From Persicaria tinctoria (lineage: Eukaryota > Streptophyta > Magnoliopsida > Caryophyllales > Polygonaceae): a DNA stretch of 64,000 bases. The stretch covers positions 26,376,475 through 26,440,474 of the forward strand of contig JBANSL010000009.1 in assembly GCA_037127255.1 (NCBI GenBank). Direction: 5' to 3'. The notes beneath the pieces were generated by a model that saw only the letters and a list, made by a program, of their open reading frames with translations, was not told the DNA's origin and did not search any database. This document shows positions 50,049 through 59,659 of the stretch, in pieces; positions within the stretch are counted from its first letter, which is position 1; each line of letters begins with the position of its first letter. The position numbers and the translations under genes are program-made.

Positions 50049-52750
50049 CATTACGCGTGATCTTGCTCCGCATCGGGCCTCCAATATAAGTTATATTCTC
50101 AGAGATGAGATTTTTTATAAGTCCCAAGGACGCTGGAGCTTTGCTCCGCGTCGGGCCTCCGATCGAAGCTACATTCTCGGAGATGACATTTTTTATGAGT
50201 CCCTAGGACGCTGGAGCTTGGCTTCGTGTCGAGCCTCCGACCGAAGCTACATTCTCGGAGATGAGATTTTTTATAAATCCCTAGGACGCTCGAGCTTGTC
50301 TCCGCGTCGGGCCTCCGATCGAAGCTACATTCTGGGAAATGAGATTTTTTATAAGTCCCATTACGAGTGATCTTGCTCCGCGTCGGGCCTCCGATCGAAG
50401 CTACATTCTCGGAGATGAGATTTTTTATAAGTCCCTAGGACCCTAGAGCTTGGCTCCGCGTCGGGCCTCCGATCGAAGCTACATTCTTGGAGATGAGATT
50501 TTTTATAAGTCCCATTACGCGTGATCTTGCTCCGCATCGGGCCTCCAATATAAGTTATATTCTCAGAGATGAGATTTTTTATAAGTCCCAAGGACGCTGG
50601 AGCTTTGCTCCGCGTCGGGCCTCCGATCGAAGCTACATTCTCAGAGATGACATTTTTTATGAGTCCCTAGGACGCTGGAGCTTGGCTTCGTGTCGGGCCT
50701 CCGACCGAAGCTACATTCTCGGAGATGAGATTTTTTATAAATCCCTAGGACGCTCGAGCTTGTCTCCGCGTCGGGCCTCCGATCGAAGCTACATTCTGGG
50801 AAATGAGATTTTTTATAAGTCCCATTACGAGTGATCTTGCTCCGCGTCGGGCCTCCGATCGAAGCTACATTCTCGGAGATGAGATTTTTTATAAGTCCCT
50901 AGGACCCTAGACCTTGGCTCCGCGTCGGGCCTCCGATCGAAGCTACATTCTTGGAGATGAGATTTTTTATAAGTCCAATTACGCGTGATCTTGCTCCGCA
51001 TCGGGCCTCCAATATAAGTTATATTCTCAGAGATGAGATTTTTTATAAGTCCCAAAGACGCTGGAGCTTTGCTCCGCGTCGGGCCTCCGATCGAAGCTAC
51101 ATTCTCGGAGATGACATTTTTTATGAGTCCCTAGGACGCTGGAGCTTGGCTTCGTGTCGGGCCTCCGACCGAAGCTACATTCTCGGAGATGAGATTTTTT
51201 ATAAATCCCTAGGACGCTCGAGCTTGTCTCCGCGTCGGGCCTCCGATCGAAGCTACATTCTGGGAAATGAGATTTTTTATAAGTCCCATTACGAGTGATC
51301 TTGCTCCGCGTCGGGCCTCCGATCGAAGCTACATTCTCGGAGATGAGATTTTTTATAAGTCCCTAGGACCCTAGAGCTTGGCTCCGCGTCGGGCCTCCGA
51401 TCGAAGCTAGATTCTTGGAGATGAGATTTTTTATAAGTCCCATTACGCATGATCTTGCTCCGCATCGGGCCTCCAATATAAGTTATATTCTCAGAGATAA
51501 GATTTTTTATAAGTCCCAATGACGCTGGAGCTTTGCTCCGCGTCGGGCCTCCGATCGAAGCTACATTCTCAGAGATGACATTTTTTATGAGTCCCTAGGA
51601 CGCTGGAGCTTGGCTTCGTGTCGGGCCTCCGACCGAAGCTACATTCTCGGAGATGAGATTTTTTATAAATCCCTAGGACGCTCGAGCTTGTCTCCGCGTC
51701 GGGCCTCCGATCGAAGCTACATTCTGGGAAATGAGATTTTTTATAAGTCCCATTACGAGTGATCTTGCTCCGCGTCGGGCCTCCGATCGAAGCTACATTC
51801 TCGGAGATGAGATTTTTTATAAGTCCCTAGGACCCTAGACCTTGGCTCCGCGTCGGGCCTCCGATCGAAGCTACATTCTTGGAGATGAGATTTTTTATAA
51901 GTCCCATTACGCGTGATCTTGCTCCGCATCGGGCCTCCAATATAAGTTATATTCTCAGAGATGAGATTTTTTATAAGTCCCAAGGACGCTGGAGCTTTGC
52001 TCCGCGTCGGGCCTCCGATCGAAGCTACATTCTCGGAGATGACATTTTTTATGAGTCCCTAGGACGCTGGAGCTTGGCTTCGTGTCGGGCCTCCGACCGA
52101 AGCTACATTCTCGGAGATGAGATTTTTTATAAATCCCTAGGACGCTCGAGCTTGTCTCCGCGTCGGGCCTCCGATCGAAGCTACATTCTGGGAAATGAGA
52201 TTTTTTATAAGTCCCATTACGAGTGATCTTGCTCCGCGTCGGGCCTCCGATCGAAGCTACATTCTCGGAGATGAGATTTTTTATAAGTCCCTAGGACCCT
52301 AGACCTTGGCTCCGCGTCGGGCCTCCGATCGAAGCTACATTCTTGGAGATGAGATTTTTTATAAGTCCCATTACGCGTGATCTTGCTCCGCATCGGGCCT
52401 CCAATATAAGTTATATTCTCAGAGATGAGATTTTTTATAAGTCCCAAGGACGCTGGAGCTTTGCTCCGCGTCGGGCCTTCGATCGAAGCTACATTCTCAG
52501 AGATGACATTTTTTATGAGTCCCTAGGACGCTGGAGCTTGGCTTCGTGTCGGGCCTCCGACCGAAGCTACATTCTCGGAGATGAGATTTTTTATAAATCC
52601 CTAGGACGCTCGAGCTTGTCTCCGCGTCGGGCCTCCGATCGAAGCTACATTCTGGGAAATGAGATTTTTTATAAGTCCCATTACGAGTGATCTTGCTCCG
52701 CGTCGGGCCTCCGATCGAAGCTACATTCTCGGAGATGAGATTTTTTATAA
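50049..52750 (+). repeat. 464-bp (6-monomer) HOR array
   Basis: B1 monomers start at 50049, 50513, 50977, 51441, 51905 and 52369, exactly 464 bp apart. The order is B1 A1 A2 A3 B2/3 A5 (4 A + 2 B). The fifth monomer, for example 52215-52290, starts like B2 (CATTACGAGTGATC) and ends like B3 (GATGAGATTTTTTATAAG). The unit is therefore the 618-bp unit minus one A4-B3 dimer of 154 bp. Units are nearly identical, with about one to four private substitutions each. Confidence 0.92.
52215..52290 (+). repeat. Hybrid B2/B3 monomer of the 464-bp HOR
   Basis: The left half has the B2 marker CATTACGAGTGATCTTGC and the B2-like CTCCGATCG. The right end has B3-like GATGAG and AAGTCC in place of the B2 GATGATATT and AAATCC. 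The switch lies between the CTCCGATCG site and GATGAG, where B2 and B3 are identical. This is the expected product of unequal exchange between two B monomers 154 bp apart. Confidence 0.85.
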
Positions 52751-53370
52751 GTCCCTAGGACGCTGGAGCTTGCCTCCGCGTCGGCCCTCCGATCGAAGCT
52801 ATATTCTCGGAGATGAGATTTTTTATAAGTCCCATTACGCGTGATCTTGCTCCGTGTCGGGCCTCCGATCGAAGCTGCATTCTCGGAGATGAGATTTTTT
52901 ATAAGTCCCATTACGCATGATTTTGCTCCGCGTCGGTCCTCCAATAGAAGCTACATTCTCGGAGATGAGATTTTTTATAAGTCCCAAGGACGCTGGAGCT
53001 TTTCTCCGCGTCGGGCCTCCGATCGAAGCTACATTCTCGAAGATGAGATTTTTTATGAGTCCCTAGGACGCTGGAGCTTCGCTTCGTGTCGGGCCTCCGA
53101 CCGAAGCTACATTCTCGGAGATGAGATTTTTTATAAATCCCTAGGACGCTCGAGCTTGTCTCCGCGTCGGGCCTCCGATCGAACCTACATTCTGGGAAAT
53201 GAGATTTTTTATAAGTCCCATTACGAGTGATCTTGCTCCGCGTCGGGCCTCCGATCGAAGCTACATTCTCGGAAATAAGATTTTTTATAAGTTCCATTAC
53301 GCGTGATCTTGATCCGCGTTGGGCCTCCAATAGAAGCTACATTCTTGGAGATGAGATGTTTTATAAGTCC

Positions 53371-53389
53371 CTAAGACGCTGGAGCTTTG
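53371..53389 (+). repeat. Truncated A monomer (19 bp left)
   Basis: An A head ending in GGAGCTTTG is joined to the start of the next A monomer (CTAGGACGCTGG). Fifty-nine bases of the A monomer are missing. A 2-bp CT is shared by both ends of the deletion, consistent with a microhomology-mediated or slippage deletion. Confidence 0.8.
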
Positions 53390-53437
53390 CTAGGACGCTG
53401 GAGCTACATTCTCGGAGATGAGATTCTTTATGAGTCC
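53390..53437 (+). repeat. A monomer with 30-bp internal deletion
   Basis: GGAGCT is joined directly to ACATTCTCGG. A normal A monomer has two AGCT tetranucleotides 30 bp apart, one in the head hairpin and one in GAAGCTACATT. The deletion removed exactly one AGCT and the sequence between them, leaving 48 bp. Confidence 0.88.
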
Positions 53438-53669
53438 CTAGAACGCTGGAGCTTGGCTCCGCGTCGGGCCTCCGATCGAAGCTACATTCTCGGAGATGAG
53501 ATTTTTTATAAATCCCTAGGACGATCGAGCTTGGCTCCGCGTCGTGCCTCCGATCGAAGCTACATTCTGGGAAATGAGATTTTTTATAAGTCCCATTACG
53601 CGTGATCTTGCTCCACGTCGGGCCTATGATCGAAGCTACATTCTCGGAGATGAGATTTTTTATAAGTCC

Positions 53670-53825
53670 CTAGGATGCTAGAGCTTTGCTCCGGGTCGGG
53701 CCTCCGATCGAAGCTACATTCTCGTAGATGAGATTTTTTACAAGTCCCTAGGACGCTGGAGCTTTGCTCCGCATCGGGCGTCCGATCGAAGCTACATTCT
53801 CATAGATGAGATTTTTTATAAATCC
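53670..53825 (+). repeat. Marker A-A monomer pair, right copy
   Basis: Two A monomers (53670-53747 and 53748-53825) share GGATGCTAGAGCTTTGC, CTCGTAGAT, TTTTTTACAAG and CTCATAGAT with 1386-1541, 52284 bp away. About five or six differences separate the pairs over 156 bp. On the left the pair is followed by monomer C; here it is followed by an ordinary A of the GAGCTTGTCTCC type. Confidence 0.8.
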
Positions 53826-55064
53826 CTAGGACGCTCGAGCTTGTCTCCGCGTCGGGCCTCCGATCGAAGCTACATTCTGGGAAATGAGATTTTTTATAAG
53901 TCCCATTACGAGTGATCTTGCTCCGCGTCGGGCCTCCGATCGAAGCTACATTCTCGGAGATGATATTTTTATAAATCCCTAGGACGCTCGAGCTTGGCTC
54001 CGCGTCGGGCCTCCTATCGAAGCTACATTCTGGGATATGAGATTTTTTATAAGTCCCATTACGCGTTATCTTTCTCCGCGTCGGGCCTCTAATCGAAGCT
54101 ACATTCTCGGAGATGAGATTTTTTATAAGTCCCTAGGACCCTAGAGTTTGGCTCCGCGTCGGGCCTCCGATCGAAGCTACATTCTCGGAGATGAGATTTT
54201 TTATAAGTCCCATTACGCGTGATCTTGCTCCGCATCGGGCCTCCAATATAAGCTATATTCTCAGAGATGAGATTTTTTATAAGTCCCAAGGACGCTGGAG
54301 CTTTGCTCCGCGTCGGGCCTCCGATCGAAGCTACATTCTCGGAGATGACATTTTTTATGAGTCCCTAGGACGCTGGAGCTTGGCTTCGTGTCGGGCCTCC
54401 GACCGAAGCTACATTCTCGGAGATGAGATTTTTTATAAATCCCTAGGACGCTCGAGCTTGTCTCCGCGTCGGGCCTCCGATCGAAGCTACATTATGGGAA
54501 ATGAGATTTTTTATAAGTCCCATTACGAGTGATCTTGCTCCGCGTCGGGCCTCCGATCGAAGCTACATTCTCGGAGATGATATTTTTTATAAATCCCTAG
54601 GACGCTCGAGCTTGGCTCCGCGTCGGGCCTCCTATCGAAGCTACATTCTGGGATATGAGATTTTTTATAAGTCCCATTACGCGTGATCTTTCTCCGCGTC
54701 GGGCCTCTAATCGAAGCTACATTCTCGGAGAGGAGATTTTTTATAAGTCCCTAGGACCCTAGCGCTTGGCTCCGCGTCGGTCCTCCGATCGAAGCTACAT
54801 TCTCGGAGATGAGATTTTTTATAAGTCCCATTACGCGTGATCTTGCTCCGCATCGGGCCTTCAATATAAGCTATATTCTCAGAGATGAGATTTTTTATTA
54901 GTCCCAAGGACGCTGGAGCTTTGCTCCGCGTCGGGCCTCCGATCGAAGCTACATTCTCGGAGATGACATTTTTTATGAGTCCTTAGGACGCTGGAGCTTG
55001 GCTTCGTGTCGGGCCTCCGACCGAAGCTACATTCTCGGAGATGAGATTTTTTATAAATCCCTAG

Positions 55065-55142
55065 GACGCTCGAGCTTGTCTCCGCGTCGGGCCTCCGATC
55101 GAAGCTACATTCTGGGATATGAGATTTTTTATAAGTCTCATT
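55065..55142 (+). repeat. Fused A3/A4 monomer, contraction 2
   Basis: The monomer keeps A3 markers further than the fusion at 49199 (CTTGTCTCC and CCTCCGATCG) and only then shows the A4 GGGATATGAG. The switch therefore lies to the right of CCGATCG, so it is a different exchange event that also removed 154 bp. Boundary bases are approximate. Confidence 0.8.
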
Positions 55143-57146
55143 ACGCGTGATCTTTCTCCGCGTCGGCCCTCTAATCGAAGCTACATTCTCGGAGATGAGA
55201 TTTTTTATAAGTCCCTAGGACCCTAGAGCTTGGCTCCGCGTCGGGCCTCCGATCGAAGCTACATTCTCGGAGATGAGATTTTTTATAAGTCCCATTACGC
55301 GTGATCTTGCTCCGCATCGGGCCTCCAATATAAGCTATATTCTCAGAGATGAGATTTTTAATAAGTCCCAAGGACGCTGGAGCTTTGCTCCGCGTCGGGC
55401 CTCCGATCGAAGCTACATTCTCGGAGATGACATTTTTTATGAGTCCCTAGGACGCTGGAGCTTGGCTTCGTGTCGGGCCTCCGACCGAAGCTACATTCTC
55501 GGAGATGAGATTTTTTATAAATCCCTAGGACGCTCGAGCTTGTCTCCGCGTCGGGCCTCCGATCGAAGCTACATTATGGGAAATGAGATTTTTTATAAGT
55601 CCCATTACGAGTGATCTTGCTCCGCGTCGGGCCTCCGATCGAAGCTACATTCTCGGAGATGATATTTTTTATAAATCCCTAGGACGCTCGAGCTTGGCTC
55701 CGCGTCGGGCCTCCTATCGAAGCTACATTCTGGGATATGAGATTTTTTATAAGTCTCATTACGCGTGATCTTTCTCCGCGTCGGCCCTCTAATCGAAGCT
55801 ACATTCTCGGAGATGAGATTTTTTATAAGTCCCTAGGACCCTAGAGCTTGGCTCCGCGTCGGGCCTCCGATCGAAGCTACATTCTCGGAGATGAGATTTT
55901 TTATAAGTCCCATTACGCGTGATCTTGCTCCGCATCGGGCCTCCAATATAAGCTATATTCTCAGAGATGAGATTTTTAATAAGTCCCAAGGACGCTGGAG
56001 CTTTGCTCCGCGTCGGGCCTCCGATCGAAGCTACATTCTCGGAGATGACATTTTTTATGAGTCCCTAGGACGCTGGAGCTTGGCTTCGTGTCGGGCCTCC
56101 GACCGAAGCTACATTCTCGGAGATGAGATTTTTTATAAATCCCTAGGAAGCTCGAGCTTGTCTCCGCGTCGGGCCTCCGATAGAAGCTTCATTCTGGGAA
56201 ATGAGATTTTTTATAAGTCCCATTACGAGTGATCTTGCTCCGCGTCGGGCCTCCGATCGAAGCTACATTCTCGGAGATGATATTTTTTATAAATCCCTAA
56301 GACGCTCGAGCTTGGCTCCGCGTCGGGCCTCCTATCGAAGCTACATTCTGGGATATGAGATTTTTTATAAGTCCCATTACGCGTGATCTTTCTCCGCGTC
56401 GGGCCTCTAATCGAAGCTACATTCTCGGAGATGAGATTTTTTATAAGTCCCTAGGACCCTAGAGCTTGGCTCCGCGTGGGGCTTCCGATCGAAGCTACAT
56501 TCTCGGAGATGAGATTTTTTATAAGTCCCATTACGCGTGATCTTGCTCCGCATCGGGCCTCCAATATAAGCTATATTCTCAGAGATGAGATTTTTAATAA
56601 GTCCCAAGGACGCTGGAGCTTTGCTCTGCGTCGGGCCTCCAATCGAAGCTACATTCTCGGAGATGACATTTTTTATGAGTCCCTAGGACGCTGGAGCTTG
56701 GCTTCGTGTCGGGCCTCCGACCGAAGCTACATTCTCGGAGATGAGATTTTTTATAAATCCCTAGGACGCTCGAGCTTGTCTCCGCGTCGGGCCTCCGATC
56801 GAAGCTACATTATGGGAAATGAGATTTTTTATAAGTCCCATTACGAGTGATCTTGCTCCGCGTCGGGCCTCCGATCGAAGCTACATTCTCGGAGATGATA
56901 TTTTTTATAAATCCCTAGGACGCTCGAGCTTGGCTCCGCGTTGGGCCTCCTATCGAAGCTACATTCTGGGATATGAGATTTTTTATAAGTCCCATTACGC
57001 GTGATCTTTCTCCGCGTCGGGCCTCTAATCGAAGCTACATTCTCGGAGATGAGATTTTTTATAAGTCCCTAGGACCCTAGAGCTGGGCTCCGCGTCGGGC
57101 CTCCGATCGAAGCTACATTCTCGGAGATGAGATTTTTTATAAGTCC

Positions 57147-57222
57147 CATTACGCGTGATCTTGCTCCGCATCGGGCCTCCAATATAAGCTATATTCTCAG
57201 AGATGAGATTTTTTATAAGTCC
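57147..57222 (+). repeat. Reference 618-bp unit, monomer 1: B1 (AT dyad)
   Basis: A B head is followed by GCATCGGGCC and then AATATAAGCTATATT in place of the usual CGATCGAAGCTACATT. Both GCATC and the lost CGATCG reduce CpG content. This monomer occurs once per HOR unit and is the best phase marker for the right half of the window. Confidence 0.92.
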
Positions 57223-57300
57223 CAAGGACGCTGGAGCTTTGCTCCGCGTCGGGCCTCCGATCGAAGCTACATTCTCGGAGATGACATTTTTTATGAGTCC
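57223..57300 (+). repeat. Reference 618-bp unit, monomer 2: A1
   Basis: Marked by CAAGGACGCTGG, the hairpin GGAGCTTTGCTCC, and the ending GATGACATTTTTTATGAG. Confidence 0.9.
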
Positions 57301-57378
57301 CTAGGACGCTGGAGCTTGGCTTCGTGTCGGGCCTCCGACCGAAGCTACATTCTCGGAGATGAGATTTTTTATAAATCC
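57301..57378 (+). repeat. Reference 618-bp unit, monomer 3: A2
   Basis: Marked by GGCTTCGTGTCGGG, CCGACCGAAGC and the ending TATAAATCC. The head hairpin arm is imperfect here (GGAGC against GCTTC). Confidence 0.9.
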
Positions 57379-57456
57379 CTAGGACGCTCGAGCTTGTCTC
57401 CGCGTCGGGCCTCCGATCGAAGCTACATTATGGGAAATGAGATTTTTTATAAGTCC
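57379..57456 (+). repeat. Reference 618-bp unit, monomer 4: A3
   Basis: Marked by CTCGAGCTTGTCTCC and ATTATGGGAAATGAG; in older units the latter reads ATTCTGGGAAATGAG. Confidence 0.9.
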
Positions 57457-57532
57457 CATTACGAGTGATCTTGCTCCGCGTCGGGCCTCCGATCGAAGCT
57501 ACATTCTCGGAGATGATATTTTTTATAAATCC
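57457..57532 (+). repeat. Reference 618-bp unit, monomer 5: B2
   Basis: Marked by CATTACGAGTGATC and the ending GATGATATTTTTTATAAATCC split around the T tract. The CGAG variant removes the ACGCGT site found in other B monomers. Confidence 0.9.
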
Positions 57533-57610
57533 CTAGGACGCTCGAGCTTGGCTCTGCGTTGGGCCTCCTATCGAAGCTACATTCTGGGATATGAGATTTT
57601 TTATAAGTCC
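57533..57610 (+). repeat. Reference 618-bp unit, monomer 6: A4
   Basis: Marked by CTCGAGCTTGGCTC, CCTCCTATCGAAGC and GGGATATGAG. In this particular unit the head also carries CTCTGCGTTGGG. Confidence 0.9.
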
Positions 57611-57686
57611 CATTACGCGTGATCTTTCTCCGCGTCGGGCCTCTAATCGAAGCTACATTCTCGGAGATGAGATTTTTTATAAGTCC
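57611..57686 (+). repeat. Reference 618-bp unit, monomer 7: B3
   Basis: Marked by GATCTTTCTCCGCG and CCTCTAATCGAAGC. Confidence 0.9.
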
Positions 57687-57764
57687 CTAGGACCCTAGAG
57701 CTTGGCTCCGCGTCGGGCCTCCGATCGAAGCTACATTCTCGGAGATGAGATTTTTTATAAGTCC
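57687..57764 (+). repeat. Reference 618-bp unit, monomer 8: A5
   Basis: Marked by GGACCCTAGAGCTTGG. A second A5-like monomer makes the 696-bp unit. Confidence 0.9.
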
Positions 57765-59603
57765 CATTACGCGTGATCTTGCTCCGCATCGGGCCTCCAA
57801 TATAAGCTATATTCTCAGAGATGAGATTTTTTATAAGTCCCAAGGACGCTGGAGCTTTGCTCCGCGTCGGGCCTCCGATCGAAGCTACATTCTCGGAGAT
57901 GACATTTTTTATGAGTCCCTAGGACGCTGGAGCTTGGCTTCGTGTCGGGCCTCCGACCGAAGCTACATTCTCGGAGATGAGATTTTTTATAAATCCCTAG
58001 GACGCTCGAGCTTGTCTCCGCGTCGGGCCTCCGATCGAAGCTACATTATGGGAAATGAGATTTTTTATAAGTCCCATTACGAGTGATCTTGCTCCGCGTC
58101 GGGCCTCCGATCGAAGCTACATTCTCGGAGATGATATTTTTTATAAATCCCTAGGACGCTCGAGCTTGGCTCCGCGTCGGGCCTCCTATCGAAGCTACAT
58201 TCTGGGATATGAGATTTTTTATAAGTCCCATTACGCGTGATCTTTCTCCGCGTCGGGCCTCTAATCGAAGCTACATTCTCGGAGATGAGATTTTTTATAA
58301 GTCCCTAGGACCCTAGAGCTTGGCTCCGCGTCGGGCCTCCTATCGAAGCTACATTCTCGGAGATAAGATTTTTTATAAGTCCCATTACGCGTGATCTTGC
58401 TCCGCATCGGGCCTCCAATATAAGCTATATTCTCAGAGATGAGATTTTTTATAAGTCCCAAGGACGCTGGAGCTTTGCTCCGCGTCGGGCCTCCGATCGA
58501 AGATACATTCTCGGAGATGACATTTTTTATGAGTCCCTAGGACGCTGGAGCTTGGCTTCGTGTCGGGCCTCCGACCGAAGCTACATTCTCGGAGATGAGA
58601 TTTTTTATAAATCCCTAGGACGCTCGAGCTTGTCTCCGCGTCGGGCCTCCGATCGAAGCTACATTCTGGGAAATGAGATTTTTTATAAGTCCCATTACGA
58701 GTGATCTTGCTCCGCGTCGGGCCTCTGATCGAAGCTACATTCTCGGAGATGAGATTTTTTATAAGTCCCTAGGACCCTAGAGCTTGGCTCCGCGTCGGGC
58801 CTCCGATCGAAGCTACATTCTCGGAGATGTGATTTTTTATAAGTCCCATTACGCGTGATCTTGCTCCGCATCGGGCCTCCAATATAAGCTATATTCTCAG
58901 AGATGAGATTTTTAATAAGTCCCAAGGACGCTGAAGCTTTGCTCCGCGTCGGGCCTCCGATCGAAGCTACATTCTCGGAGATGACATTTTTTATGAGTCC
59001 CTAGGACGCTGGAGCTTGGCTTCGTGTCGGGCCTCCGACCGAAGCTACATTCTCGGAGATGAGATTTTTTATAAATCCCTAGGACGCTCGAGCTTGTCTC
59101 CGCGTCGGGCCTCCGATCGAAGCTACATTATGGGAAATGAGATTTTTTATAAGTCCCATTACGAGTGATCTTGCTCCGCGTCGGGCCTCCGATCGAAGCT
59201 ACATTCTCGGAGATGATATTTTTTATAAATCCCTAGGACGCTCGAGCTTGGCTCCGCGTCGGGCCTCCTATCGAAGCTACATTCTGGGATATGAGATTTT
59301 TTATAAGTCCCATTACGCGTGATCTTTCTCCGCGTCGGGCCTCTAATCGAAGCTACATTCTCGGAGATGAGATTTTTTATAAGTCCCTAGGACCCTAGAG
59401 CTTGGCTCCGCGTCGGGCCTCCGATCGAAGCTACATTCTCGGAGATGAGATTTTTTATAAGTCCCATTACGCGTGATCTTGCTCCGCATCGGGCCTCCAA
59501 TATAAGCTATATTCTCAGAGATGAGATTTTTAATAAGTCCCAAGGACGCTGGAGCTTTGCTCCGCGTCGGGCCTCCGATCGAAGCTACATTCTCGGAGAT
59601 GAC

Positions 59604-59659
59604 GCTGGAGCTTTGATCCGCGTTGGGCCTCCGATCGAAGCTACATTCCCGTAGATGAG
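59604..59659 (+). repeat. 56-bp net insertion making a 674-bp unit, copy 1
   Basis: After GATGAC (59598-59603) the A1 monomer jumps to GCTGGAGCTTTGATCC, a further A monomer lacking its first bases. The added A (78 bp) minus the lost 22 bp (the T tract end of A1 and the first seven bases of the next A) equals 56. GAC is shared at the junction. The inserted monomer carries GATCCGCGTTGGG and TTCCCGTAGATGAG. Confidence 0.85.

Larger units (their letters stand above)
52750..53850 (+). repeat. Scrambled, low-order island between two HOR arrays
   Basis: Monomers here have private variants, and two are internally deleted at 53371-53437. The marker pair at 53670-53825 matches 1386-1541. Shared rare GATCCGCGTTGGGCC near 53313 also appears in the truncated monomers at 59604 and 62596. 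The island separates the 464-bp array from the 618-bp array. Confidence 0.8.

Noticed and set aside
53371..53437. Mobile-element insertion scar at the scrambled site
   Set aside because: All bases derive from A monomers, and the junctions are explained by deletions between short direct repeats. There is no foreign sequence and no target-site duplication.
59604..59659. Foreign 56-bp insertion in the 618-bp unit
   Set aside because: The added bases are an ordinary A monomer without its first bases, so this is an out-of-register exchange within the satellite.
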